From Sphingomonas ginsengisoli An et al. 2013 (GTDB lineage Bacteria > Pseudomonadota > Alphaproteobacteria > Sphingomonadales > Sphingomonadaceae), in NCBI RefSeq assembly GCF_009363895.1, contig NZ_CP045434.1, positions 930,001-994,000 of the forward strand: a stretch of DNA of 64,000 bases, read 5' to 3'. The position numbers and the translations under genes were made by a program. Below are positions 27,219 to 36,211 of this stretch, piece after piece; positions within the stretch are counted from its first letter, which is position 1; the number at the start of each line of letters is the position of its first letter. The notes under the pieces are model-generated. The model was not told the origin of the DNA. It saw only the letters and a program-made list of their open reading frames with translations, and made no database searches.

Positions 27219-28934
27219 TCAGCGCGTCGCCGGCAGCGCGATCTCGAACAGCCGCGCGCCCGTCGCGACCTGCCCGAGGGGGCGCAGCCAGCCCGGCTGT
27301 CGTCCTTCGAGCAACTGGGCGGCGAAGGGCGCCGAGACGCCGCCGAAGCCGTCGCAGGCGACCACCCAGCGCACTCGCCACTGGCGGGCGAGGCGCTCGG
27401 CATTGTCCGGGCTGCCGATGAAGAAATTATACATGGCGAGATCGCCTGCGACGTCGCGATGGTAAGCGGCGGCGATGAAGCGCTGGCGGGTCGGCAGCAT
27501 CGCCGCGGCGCCGGTGTCGGTCGGGGCCATGACGACTCCTGCCGGCAGACGGGCGAGGCGATCGACGAGGTCGGGCGCGGTACAGCTGGCGCCCGCTCCG
27601 ATTGCCACACGGGCGGGAGTAGCGGCGGGTGGCAGCGCCTGCGCGGCGACCGGATAGACGAGCCCGCCCGAGACGAGCCACGCCGCGACGGTGCGTGCCC
27701 CGCCCCGCTCGGCCACCCGTGCCAGCAGCGCGCCGAGCGCGGGGGCAGCGAGCAGCGCGCCCGCGTAGAAACCGCGTAATTGGACCAGTGTCACGGCGGT
27801 CGCGGCGAGCTGCAGGACTAGCAGCAGCAGCCACGGCCGCGTCGGCGTCCGCCACGCCTGCCAGCAACCGGCCACCAGCCCGGCCGCCATCAACCCGCAA
27901 TGCGCCACCACTACCGCCAGCGGCGCGGCGATCAGCGGCTGCGCTTCAAGCACGCGGTCGAGCCAGAGCTGCCGGAGCAACGGCGGCACCTGGCCGTAGG
28001 GCGACAGGCAGGCGGGCGCGGCGAGCGCGACCGCCACTGCGACCGCGCCGCCTGCGGCCAGCGCCGCACCGGCACGCCACGCCAACGACCAGCGGGTGGG
28101 CAGGGCAGCGAGAGCCAGCGGGGCGAGCGACCCGATCAGCATCGCCCGCGCGCTCGCGGCGGTGAAGCCGTCGCAGGCCGGATAGGACCAGGCCAGCGGG
28201 CGGAACACCACACTTGCCGCCAGCGTCCCAGCAAACAGCGCGGCGCCGAGACCGGCGAGCCGAGCCCGCGCGCCGTCCTCGCGTAGCCCCCATTCGAGCA
28301 CCGCCGCGGCGACGATCACCGCCAGCAGCGGCGCCATTTCCATCCCCGTCACCAGGCTCAGCACGATCGCGAAGCCGGCGACCAGGCCATTGCGCACGGA
28401 TGCCGGTCGCAGCAGCGCCCAGACGCTGACCAGCAACAGCACGAGCTGGAGGCCGTGATGATCGATCCGGCCCGGGGCGAAGGCGGTGCTGGCGGGGTAA
28501 GCGGCGGCGGCGACGATCATCGTCCGCCAGCCGACCTCGGCGCCGCCGACCAGCCGGCCGATTTGGCCTGCGAGCCACAGCGCCGCGACCAGCAAGGCGG
28601 TCGGCCAGGCGATCACCGCGGCGAGCTCGGCAGCGTGGCGTCCTAGCGGTCCCTCCAGCAGCCGGATGAGCGCGCCGGGAACGAGGTCGGGCAGGCGCGA
28701 CCAGTGCATCGGCACCCCGGCCGCGCCGAGGCGATATTGGGTGAGGTCGGCGAAGCGCTGCCCGCCGAGCCAGTCGCGGATCTGCTGCAGACGCATCATG
28801 TCGTCGGCGTCGGGAAGGCGCAGCTGCGACAGCTCGGCCCAGCTGCGCACGCAGCCGATCAGCGCGAGCACGAGCGCGATGCCGAGCGCGAGCGCCGCGT
28901 CGATCCAGATCTCGCGAGAACTGCTGCCGTGCAT
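27219..28934 (-). CDS. polytopic membrane protein, GT-C glycosyltransferase-like
   Basis: 571 residues, about 12 transmembrane segments. After the first helix comes LRLPDADDMMRLQQIRDWLG with an acidic pair in the first periplasmic loop, then HWSRLPDLVPGALIRLLEGP and PGRIDHHGLQLVLLL. An acidic motif after TM1 followed by DHHxLQ is the layout of GT-C enzymes such as the STT3/PglB group, which use lipid-linked sugars. The C-terminal periplasmic part is short. Activity and substrate are inferred from architecture only. Ends 3 bp from the VIT-protein gene, tail to tail. Confidence 0.7.
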   Translation of the reverse strand: MHGSSSREIWIDAALALGIALVLALIGCVRSWAELSQLRLPDADDMMRLQQIRDWLGGQRFADLTQYRLGAAGVPMHWSRLPDLVPGALIRLLEGPLGRHAAELAAVIAWPTALLVAALWLAGQIGRLVGGAEVGWRTMIVAAAAYPASTAFAPGRIDHHGLQLVLLLVSVWALLRPASVRNGLVAGFAIVLSLVTGMEMAPLLAVIVAAAVLEWGLREDGARARLAGLGAALFAGTLAASVVFRPLAWSYPACDGFTAASARAMLIGSLAPLALAALPTRWSLAWRAGAALAAGGAVAVAVALAAPACLSPYGQVPPLLRQLWLDRVLEAQPLIAAPLAVVVAHCGLMAAGLVAGCWQAWRTPTRPWLLLLVLQLAATAVTLVQLRGFYAGALLAAPALGALLARVAERGGARTVAAWLVSGGLVYPVAAQALPPAATPARVAIGAGASCTAPDLVDRLARLPAGVVMAPTDTGAAAMLPTRQRFIAAAYHRDVAGDLAMYNFFIGSPDNAERLARQWRVRWVVACDGFGGVSAPFAAQLLEGRQPGWLRPLGQVATGARLFEIALPATR

Positions 28935-29020
28935 GGCAGGAGGGCTACCGGGTCAGGGTTAACAGCCGCTTAGGTTCGCGGCAGCTTGTTACGGTCAAAC
29001 CGCCTCACTAAGCGAAGCTT

Positions 29021-30556
29021 ATGGGGGACAAGGTTTCGATCGTCGGTGCGCGCGGCCGCTGGTTCTGGCTCGGCTGCGGGCTGATCAGCATTGGCGTGCT
29101 GCTGCACTTGCCGATGCTGGCGATGGCGCACCGCATGGGCAGCCATTTCTCCGCCATGCCGACGAGCCCCGAGATGCTGGTCGGAATGGCGGCGATCGTA
29201 CTCGGCGTGCCGATTTCTTGCTGGGGCGCCCTCCCTGCCCGCCGCGCCCCGCACGGCGACGCGGCCGGCACCGATTATGAGGCGCGCGACGACCTGCCGC
29301 TCAGCCGCTGGCATGTGGCGGTGCTGGTGGTGCTGACGCTCGGGCTGGTGATTGACGTGATGAAGCCCGCGACGCTCGGCTTCGTGCTGCCGGGCCTGCG
29401 CGCCGAATATGGCATCGCCCAGTCGACCGCGGCGCTGCTGCCTCTGGTGGCATTGACCGGAACGACGGTCGGCTCGCTGCTGTGGGGCTGGCTCGCCGAC
29501 GTCTACGGGCGGCGGGTTTCAATCCTGCTGTCGACCATCCTGTTCGCCGCAACCGCCATTTGCGGCGCGATGCCGAGCTTCGGCTGGAATCTCGTGATGT
29601 GCTTCCTGATGGGAAGCTCGGCCGGGGGCATGCTGCCGGTTGTCTACACGCTGCTGACCGAGGTCATGCCGCCGCGCCACCGCAGCTGGGTGCTGGTGCT
29701 GGTCGGCGGGGTCGGACTGGTCGGCGGCTATCTCGCGGCGAGCGGCGCGGCGCATACGTTCGAGCCGGTCTATGGCTGGCGGGTGCTGTGGCTGCAGGGC
29801 TTCCCGACGGGCCTCCTGCTGCTCGCGCTGGCGCGCTTCATTCCCGAGACCCCGCGCTTCCTCGCCGAACAGGGCCGCACCGCCGAGCTCGCGCAGATGC
29901 AGGAGCGGTTCGGCCTGCTGCCCAAACCCCGCGCCGCCCCCGCTCCCGATGCGCCGACCCCGGCCGCGCACCGCCGGCTGAACGCCGCGCTGATCGTCAC
30001 CGCCCTGTGCTGGAGCCTGGTCAATTTCGGCCTGCTGTTATGGCTGCCGAGCGATCTGCGCGCGCGCGGGTATAGCGCAGAGCTTGCCACCGGAATCCTC
30101 GCCAAATCGTCACTGCTGGCCTTGCCGACGGTGGCGCTCGCCGCTTTCTTCTACGCCAAGGTGAGCAGCAAATGGACGCTGGTCGCGACGATCGGGGTCA
30201 CCTTGCTCGGCTTGGTCGGCGCGCTCCTGCCCACCAGTCTGCTCACCATCCAGCCAGTGCTGATCGCGGTCATTGCGCTACTGATCGTCGGCACCAACGG
30301 CACCATCGCGGTGCTGCTGCCCTATTCGGCGGAGAACACCACGCTTGGCCGGCGCGGGCGGACCACCGGCGTGGTCGCGGGGAGCAGCAAGTTCGGCGGG
30401 GTCGCGGTGCAGGTCGGCGCACTGCTCGGCTTCGTGCCGACGCTGGTCGGAGCCGCGATTGCGCTGATCATTCCAACCGCGATCACCGCGGGCATGATCG
30501 CCTGGTTCGGGCGCGAAACTAGCGGCCGCACGCTGCGCGAGCTGGAGGCCGACTGA
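29021..30556 (+). CDS. MFS transporter, sugar porter/aromatic acid porter-like
   Basis: 511 residues. Two extra hydrophobic segments (about 12-33 and 50-68) precede a standard 12-helix MFS core. Core signatures: GSLLWGWLADVYGRRVSILL between helices 2 and 3, GWRVLWLQGFPTGLLL, and ARFIPETPRFLAEQGR, the P-E-S/T-P-R motif of sugar porters and related acid porters, before the central loop. Inner membrane; substrate unknown. Divergent from the GT-C-like gene with 86 bp between. Confidence 0.85.
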   Translation: MGDKVSIVGARGRWFWLGCGLISIGVLLHLPMLAMAHRMGSHFSAMPTSPEMLVGMAAIVLGVPISCWGALPARRAPHGDAAGTDYEARDDLPLSRWHVAVLVVLTLGLVIDVMKPATLGFVLPGLRAEYGIAQSTAALLPLVALTGTTVGSLLWGWLADVYGRRVSILLSTILFAATAICGAMPSFGWNLVMCFLMGSSAGGMLPVVYTLLTEVMPPRHRSWVLVLVGGVGLVGGYLAASGAAHTFEPVYGWRVLWLQGFPTGLLLLALARFIPETPRFLAEQGRTAELAQMQERFGLLPKPRAAPAPDAPTPAAHRRLNAALIVTALCWSLVNFGLLLWLPSDLRARGYSAELATGILAKSSLLALPTVALAAFFYAKVSSKWTLVATIGVTLLGLVGALLPTSLLTIQPVLIAVIALLIVGTNGTIAVLLPYSAENTTLGRRGRTTGVVAGSSKFGGVAVQVGALLGFVPTLVGAAIALIIPTAITAGMIAWFGRETSGRTLRELEAD

Positions 30557-30559
30557 GGC

Positions 30560-31588
30560 TCAGCCGTCGGCGGGTTCCTCGCCGGGAATGGCGGTCGGCG
30601 TATCGAGCGCTTCCTGCACGTAGAGCCGCTTGACCAGCACGAACACGACGACGGTCAGCGGGGCGGCGAAGATGATGCCCATCGGGCCGAACAGCGCACC
30701 GAACGCGAGCAGCGCGAACAGCAGCACCGCGCCGGGAATCTCGACCGCCCAGCTCTGGATGATCGGCTGGATCGCATAGCCCTCGACATGCTGGATGCCG
30801 ACGTAGAGCAGCATCGTCCACAGAGCGAGCTGCGGGTCGATGGCGAGCGCGATGAGGATGCCCGGGGTCGCCGACAGGATCGGCCCGGCGAAGGGAATGA
30901 ATTCGAGCAGGCCGGCGAGCACGCCGAGCGCGAGCGGCCCCGGCACCCCGAGCAGCCACAGCCCGGTGCCGGTCAACACGCCGATCAGCAGCATCGCCAC
31001 CAGTTGCGCCTTGAGCCACAGCCCGAGCGCGCGGCCGCTGTCGACCATCGCCTCGCCGACCACCGCCCGCCGCTCGGCCGGGAAGAGCGTCAGCAGGCCC
31101 TTGCCATAGAAGCGCGGGCTGGCGGCGATGAAGATGCCGCCGACGACGATCAGCAGCCCGTCGGCGAGCCCGCCCCCGACCGACATGACGAAGCTCGGCA
31201 GGCTGCCGGCAAGGTTGCCGAAGATGCCGCCGGCGTTGAGCTTGGGCGGGACCGGGATGCCCCAGCCGTGGAGGCGCTGCTGGAGCGAGGCCCAGGCCTT
31301 CGGGATCGCCTGGCTCAACCCTTCGGCCTGACTGGCCAGCTGCGTTCCGAACAGCGAGATGGCGCCAGCGACGACGGCAAAGATGACGATGACTGAGATC
31401 GCCAGCGCCAATCCGTCGCGCCGGATGCCGAGACGTTGGATCTGCCCGGCGAGCGCGCGGAAGAGCGTCGCGAACACCACCGCCCCGAACACCATCAGCA
31501 TGACGTCGCGCAGTGTCCAGGCGAGGAACAACAGTGCCGTCAGCGCGAGGACGATCAGCGTCCGACGGATGAAGACGGCATCGCTCAT
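30560..31588 (-). CDS. AI-2E/PerM family transporter
   Basis: 342 residues with about eight transmembrane segments. Family signatures: DVMLMVFGAVVFATLFRALA at the start, a middle extracellular/cytoplasmic insert (GIPVPPKLNAGGIFGNLAGS), GLLEFIPFAGPILSATPGIL and the final QHVEGYAIQPIIQSWAVEIP. The family includes the TqsA exporter of autoinducer-2 and Na+/H+ antiporters; the substrate here is unknown. Tail to tail with the MFS gene, 3 bp apart. Confidence 0.9.
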   Translation of the reverse strand: MSDAVFIRRTLIVLALTALLFLAWTLRDVMLMVFGAVVFATLFRALAGQIQRLGIRRDGLALAISVIVIFAVVAGAISLFGTQLASQAEGLSQAIPKAWASLQQRLHGWGIPVPPKLNAGGIFGNLAGSLPSFVMSVGGGLADGLLIVVGGIFIAASPRFYGKGLLTLFPAERRAVVGEAMVDSGRALGLWLKAQLVAMLLIGVLTGTGLWLLGVPGPLALGVLAGLLEFIPFAGPILSATPGILIALAIDPQLALWTMLLYVGIQHVEGYAIQPIIQSWAVEIPGAVLLFALLAFGALFGPMGIIFAAPLTVVVFVLVKRLYVQEALDTPTAIPGEEPADG

Positions 31589-31709
31589 GCGGCGCGATTC
31601 GAGGTCAAAATGCAGCCTGTCCCGGGTTTGCGGGAGAGGCCGAAAATGAAGTGCCGCTTCTCATCATCCCGCCAACGGGCCGGAGCGCGGAGCGTTCCGG
31701 CGGATAGGC

Positions 31710-32939
31710 TCAGGGCGCGGGCCAGCTTTCGATCAACTCGACGAAGCGCGACAGCCAGCCATTGGTCTGATGGCCGTCGACGACGCGATGGTCGATGGTC
31801 AGCGTGACATAGGCCATCGGGCGGATGGCGATCGCATCGACGCCGTCGACCGTGCGGACGACCACGCGCTTCTGGAGCTTGCCGACGCCGAGGATCGCGG
31901 CCTGGCCCTGGTGGAGGATGATCGGCGCGGCGAGTAGCGAGCCCGCTACGCCGTGGTTCGAGATGGTGAAGCTGCCGCCGCTGACGTCCGCCCGCTCGAG
32001 CTTGCCGTCGCGCGCCTTGGCGGTCAGCGCGTCGAGCCGGGCGCCGATCTCCTCGACACTCAAGGCGCCGCAGTTCCGCACGACTGGGACGACGAGACCC
32101 TTATCGCCAAGGGCGGTGCCGACGCCGATGTCGACGGTGGGAGAAATGGCGATGCGGTCGTCGGCCCAGCGCCCGTTGATCGCCGGCGCGACCGCCATCG
32201 CTTCGGCCGCGGCCTTGAGCAGATAGGCGGTGTAGCTGAGATTGGTGCCGCGCGCCGCCAGCGCCGCCTTGTGCGCGGCGATCGCGCCGAAGTCGGCCTC
32301 GAACAATGCAGTGACATGTGGCGCCTCGCCGACCGCGCGGACCATGTTCTCGGCGATGGTGCGGCGCATGCGGTCGTGAGGAATGTCGGACCAGTTGGTT
32401 TCGGCGACGCGTGGCTGGGCGATCGGCTTGGGACCACCTTCGACATGGCTGACGGTGGCGGAGGCGACGACGCGGTCGACGTCCTCGCGCGTAATGCGCC
32501 CGTTGCGGCCGGTGCCGTCGATCCGCGCCGGGTCGAGGTCGTGCTGGAGCAGGGCGCGACGGACCGAGGGGGAAAGGCGGGTTTCCATCTCCTCGTTGTT
32601 TTCGTTCGTCCTGAGCGGAGCCGCTGCAAGCGGCGCAGTCGAAGCGCGCTGGTCCGGACGCCCTTCGACTTCGGCCTCCGGCCTCCGCTCAGGACGAGCG
32701 GAAACCTCGGCACTCGAAATCACCCCCAGCAGCGCTCCCGGCACCGCCTCGGCATCGGTGTCGAGCAAGATCTCGCTCAGCACCCCCGCCGCCGGCGCCG
32801 GCACTTCCTGCGTCACCTTGTCGGTCTCGAGCTCGACCAGCGGATCGTTGAGCGCGACTTGCTCCCCTACCCTTTTGAGCCAGGCGCGAACGACCGCCTT
32901 GGTGCCTTCCTGCTCGTCGGGAACGCGGACTTCGATCAT
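31710..32939 (-). CDS. 2-oxoacid dehydrogenase E2 (dihydrolipoamide acyltransferase)
   Basis: 409 residues. One lipoyl domain (1-76) with lipoylated K41 in ETDKVTQ, an E3/E1-binding domain (about 125-162, SPSVRRALLQHDLDPARIDG) and a catalytic domain with FTISNHGVAGSLLAAPIILH and the active-site DHRVVDGHQ (H near 384). The linker between lipoyl and binding domains (about 80-112) is encoded by a palindromic repeat. Its start overlaps the stop of the E1 gene (ATGA). It transfers the acyl group from E1 to CoA; branched-chain-type by family, but the operon places it with phenylalanine catabolism. No E3 gene is in the window. Confidence 0.92.
   Translation of the reverse strand: MIEVRVPDEQEGTKAVVRAWLKRVGEQVALNDPLVELETDKVTQEVPAPAAGVLSEILLDTDAEAVPGALLGVISSAEVSARPERRPEAEVEGRPDQRASTAPLAAAPLRTNENNEEMETRLSPSVRRALLQHDLDPARIDGTGRNGRITREDVDRVVASATVSHVEGGPKPIAQPRVAETNWSDIPHDRMRRTIAENMVRAVGEAPHVTALFEADFGAIAAHKAALAARGTNLSYTAYLLKAAAEAMAVAPAINGRWADDRIAISPTVDIGVGTALGDKGLVVPVVRNCGALSVEEIGARLDALTAKARDGKLERADVSGGSFTISNHGVAGSLLAAPIILHQGQAAILGVGKLQKRVVVRTVDGVDAIAIRPMAYVTLTIDHRVVDGHQTNGWLSRFVELIESWPAP
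32606..32697. repeat. REP-like palindromic repeat inside the E2 coding region
   Basis: Perfect 15-bp outer arms TCGTCCTGAGCGGAG (32606-32620) and CTCCGCTCAGGACGA (32683-32697), plus inner arms GTCGAAG (32638-32644) and CTTCGAC (32663-32669). The repeat is read in frame as the E2 interdomain linker. Confidence 0.85.
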
Positions 32940-34990
32940 CAGAAGCCCACCAGCCGGTCGATTTCGGCGCGGATGCGTTCGACGCTCGGCACCGCCGCCT
33001 CGAGCAGGCTCGGATGATGCGGGCTCGGGATGTCGGGCATGGTGACGCGCGCAACCGGCGCGTCGAGGTCGAGGAACGCCTCGTCGGCGACCACCGCGGC
33101 GATCTCCGCGCCGAAGCCGCCGGTGCGCAGGTCCTCGTGGACGATCAGGCAGCGGCGGGTGCGGCGGACGCTGTCGAGCACCGTTTCACGGTCCCACGGC
33201 ATCAGCGTGCGCAAGTCAATGACGTCGGCGCTGACGCCCTCGGCCGCCGCCTCGCAGCGCGGGACCATCGCACCCCAGGTGACGATGGTGATCCTGTCGC
33301 CTTCGCGCGTCTTCTTCGCCTTGCCGAAGGGCAGAACATAGCCGTCGCCCGGCCACGGCCGCCGCGCCCAGCTGTCGTCGAGCATCGCGCGATGCTCGAA
33401 GAACAGCACCGGATCGTGGCCGCGCAGGGCCATGCGAAGCAGGCCGACCGCGTCCTCAGCGTTGCTCGGCACCGCGACCAGCCAGCCGGGATTGTGGACG
33501 AACTGCACCTCGTTGGTCTGGCTGTGCCAGGGATCGCCGCATTTGAAGAAGCCGCCCGGCACGCGGAGCACCATCGGCGCCGAAAAGTGGTTGTCGGTCC
33601 GCCAGCGCATGGTGCCGATGTCATTGATCTGCTCGGTCGCCGGCTCGGCATATTTGCGGAACTGGATTTCGGGCACGGGCAAGAGCCCGGCCATCGCCAT
33701 TCCCGCCGCGCGGCCGACGATGCCCTCCTCGTTCAGGCTGGTGTCGAACACCCGGTCGTGGCCGAACCGCTCCTGTAGCCCGAGCGTCACCGCGTGGACG
33801 CCGCCCTTGGGACCGACATCCTCGCCAAACACCGCCATCTTCGGATTGGCGCTGAGTTCCTGCTCGAGCACACGGCGGATGGCGGTGACCATGTTGATCC
33901 GCTGGCCGTCGGGGCGCGGCTCGTCGTGCGTGCCGTCGAGGCTCAGCCCGGCGCCGCCGCCAATCGTGCTCGGCGTGCCTCCATAAAATACGTTGTCGGC
34001 GACGTTCGCCACCGGCAGCACGCCGCGCGCTTCGGCCTCCTCGCGCGCCTGGCCAACCTCCCAGCCGACCCGCTGCTCGATCTCGGCCCACTCCCCCTCG
34101 CCGATCTGCCGCTCGGCGCAGTGCGCCTTGAGCTTGGGTAGTGGATCGCGCGCCCATTCGGCGGCGATCACCTCTTCGCTCTTGTAGGTCTGCGTGTCCT
34201 GGTAGCTGTGCCCCTCGAGCCGCGGCACGGTCAGACGCAGCAGCGCTGGGGCCTGCTTGTCGCGCACATGGCGTACCGCCTGGTCGATCAACCGCGCCGC
34301 CTCGACCGGATCGGTGCCGTCGCCGTTGAAGATGGTCAGGCCCTTGAACGAGCCCAGATTGGCGGCGATGTCCTGTCCCGGCGTCTGGTATGTCGACGGC
34401 ACCGAAATGCCGTAGCCATTGTCCTCGACGTAAATCAGCAGCGGCAGTTGCTGCGTCGTCGCGATGGTCAGCGCCGACCAGAAGCCACCCGTCGCGCAGC
34501 TCGCGTCGCCGCCGAGGACGAGCGCGATGTTGTTGCCGCCTTGGCTCTTCAGCACCTCGGCCTTGTAGCGGATTGCCTGCGCCCAGCCGGCGGCGGGGGT
34601 ATATTGCGCGCCGACCCCGCCGCTCATCGGCAGCGCATGCGCGCCCCCGGGATTGGGATAATTGAAGACGACGCCGATATCGCGCCCGCCCGAATAGCCG
34701 CCTTCGCGACCCATCCCCGAGCCGAGCGCATCGGCCAATGGCACGCCAAGCGCGAGCAGCAAAGGCCGGCTGCGGTAATAGCCACACGCCGCATCACCGT
34801 CGCGCAGTTTGAGCCCGAGCAGCACCTGCGCCATGTCGTGGCCGCGCGCGCTGAACTGGTAGAGCACCTTGCGGGCGGGAACGAGTTCCTCTTCCTCGAT
34901 CCGGTCCAATTCGCGGCTGGTGAGGACGAGCCGAGCGACCTCGCGCCAGTCGACGTCGGTCCCGCTAAAGGCAGGGTCCGCGTCAGCCAT
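32939..34990 (-). CDS. 2-oxoacid dehydrogenase E1, fused alpha and beta subunits
   Basis: 683 residues. Residues 1 to about 340 are the alpha part with the thiamine diphosphate motif from GGDASCATGG (about 160) to VEDNGYGIS (N191); residues from about 365 are the beta part (NMVTAIRRVLEQELSANPKM, VFGEDVGPKGGV, LNEEGIVGRAAGMAM). Such fusions are known for BkdA/BfmB-like enzymes. It decarboxylates a 2-oxoacid and passes the acyl group to the E2 lipoyl arm. It overlaps the aminotransferase gene by 8 bp upstream and E2 downstream, so the three are translationally coupled. Phenylpyruvate is the likely substrate by context; branched-chain 2-oxoacids are the alternative. Confidence 0.92.
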   Translation of the reverse strand: MADADPAFSGTDVDWREVARLVLTSRELDRIEEEELVPARKVLYQFSARGHDMAQVLLGLKLRDGDAACGYYRSRPLLLALGVPLADALGSGMGREGGYSGGRDIGVVFNYPNPGGAHALPMSGGVGAQYTPAAGWAQAIRYKAEVLKSQGGNNIALVLGGDASCATGGFWSALTIATTQQLPLLIYVEDNGYGISVPSTYQTPGQDIAANLGSFKGLTIFNGDGTDPVEAARLIDQAVRHVRDKQAPALLRLTVPRLEGHSYQDTQTYKSEEVIAAEWARDPLPKLKAHCAERQIGEGEWAEIEQRVGWEVGQAREEAEARGVLPVANVADNVFYGGTPSTIGGGAGLSLDGTHDEPRPDGQRINMVTAIRRVLEQELSANPKMAVFGEDVGPKGGVHAVTLGLQERFGHDRVFDTSLNEEGIVGRAAGMAMAGLLPVPEIQFRKYAEPATEQINDIGTMRWRTDNHFSAPMVLRVPGGFFKCGDPWHSQTNEVQFVHNPGWLVAVPSNAEDAVGLLRMALRGHDPVLFFEHRAMLDDSWARRPWPGDGYVLPFGKAKKTREGDRITIVTWGAMVPRCEAAAEGVSADVIDLRTLMPWDRETVLDSVRRTRRCLIVHEDLRTGGFGAEIAAVVADEAFLDLDAPVARVTMPDIPSPHHPSLLEAAVPSVERIRAEIDRLVGF

Positions 34991-36191
34991 GCGCGGGCAC
35001 GCTGTCCATCGCTTCGATCACTGCGGCACAGAAGCGGTCAATGTCGCGATCGGCGATCCCGACCACATTGAAGCGCCCGCTGTCGGCCATGTAGACCGCG
35101 TGGCGGTCGCGCAGCGTCTGCACCTGCTCACGGTTGAGCGGCATCATCGAGAACATGCCATATTCGCTGGCGATGTAGCCAAGGCGCTGGTCGCTGGCCG
35201 CGATCCGCCGGCGCACTTCATTGATGCGGTCGCGCATTGCCGTGACCTCTTCAAGCCACTGGGCGCGCAGGCCCTCGTCCTCGAGCACGATGCGCGCGGC
35301 GGCGGCGCCATGATCGGGCGGCATCGACCAGGCTTCGCGGGCGATCTGCAGCACGTGCGCCATCGCGTTGGCAGTGGCGTCCTTGTCGCGGGTTTTGAGC
35401 CAGAAGCTGCCAACACGGTCGCGGTAGACGCCGAAATTCTTGTCGCAGCTTTGCGCGATCAGCACTTCGTCGCAGGCGTCGAGCATGACCCCGACGCCAT
35501 AGCCGTCCTCCTCGAACCCGCGCCCGAACCCCTGATAGGCAAGGTCGATCAGCGGGGTCAGCTTGCATTCCCGCGCGATGCTGGCGACTTCGCGCCACTG
35601 CGCTTCGCTCAAGTCGCCGCCGGTCGGGTTGTGGCAACAGCCGTGGAGCAGCAGCACGTCGCCCGGCGCGGCATTTTCCGCCGCCTGCCGCAGCGCGCCG
35701 AAATCGACCGTGCGGCTGCCGAAATCATAATGGCGATATTCGGTCATCGCGAGCCCGGCGCCCTTGATGACCGGCGGATGGTTCGGCCAGGTCGGGGTTC
35801 CGACCAGCACCTTCGCATCGGGCCGCGCCAGCTTGATTAGCCGCGTCGCCAGGAACAGCGCACCGCAGCCGCCCGGCGTCTGCACCCCCGAGATGCGGTC
35901 GTCGTCCGCATGGTTGCCGAGCACGATCGGCCGCAGTGCCTGCGTGAAGCCGCGATCACCCCAGCCGCCCAAATAGGCCTTGGTCTCCTGCGTCTCGAGC
36001 AGGCGCCGTTCGGCTTCCTTGACGCTCGGCGGGATCGGGGTGCGTCCCTCGCCGTCGCGGAAGACGCCGACGCCGACGTCGATCAAATTGTCCCGTTTGT
36101 CGGCGGCGATCATCCCGATCAGGGCCAGCAGCGAGTCGCTGACGACGGGGTCGAGGTCGGCAATGCCCTTGGGCGCAGGCGTGGTCAGCAT
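34983..36191 (-). CDS. aromatic amino acid aminotransferase (class I, AspC/TyrB type)
   Basis: 402 residues from ATG 36191; longer in-frame reading overlaps paaE and is rejected. PLP enzyme that would convert phenylalanine or tyrosine to the 2-oxoacid. Visible motifs: GGCGALFLATRLI, CCHNPTGGD, PLIDLAYQGFGRG and the Schiff-base lysine near 250 in SCDKNFGVYRDRVG, with the final RFNVVGI carrying the carboxylate-binding Arg. Twenty bp after the paaE stop and 8-bp overlap with E1 put it in the middle of the operon. Aspartate aminotransferase activity cannot be excluded by sequence. Confidence 0.9.
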   Translation of the reverse strand: MLTTPAPKGIADLDPVVSDSLLALIGMIAADKRDNLIDVGVGVFRDGEGRTPIPPSVKEAERRLLETQETKAYLGGWGDRGFTQALRPIVLGNHADDDRISGVQTPGGCGALFLATRLIKLARPDAKVLVGTPTWPNHPPVIKGAGLAMTEYRHYDFGSRTVDFGALRQAAENAAPGDVLLLHGCCHNPTGGDLSEAQWREVASIARECKLTPLIDLAYQGFGRGFEEDGYGVGVMLDACDEVLIAQSCDKNFGVYRDRVGSFWLKTRDKDATANAMAHVLQIAREAWSMPPDHGAAAARIVLEDEGLRAQWLEEVTAMRDRINEVRRRIAASDQRLGYIASEYGMFSMMPLNREQVQTLRDRHAVYMADSGRFNVVGIADRDIDRFCAAVIEAMDSVPAHG

Positions 36192-36211
36192 GGGAAGAGC
36201 GTCTAGTCCGT

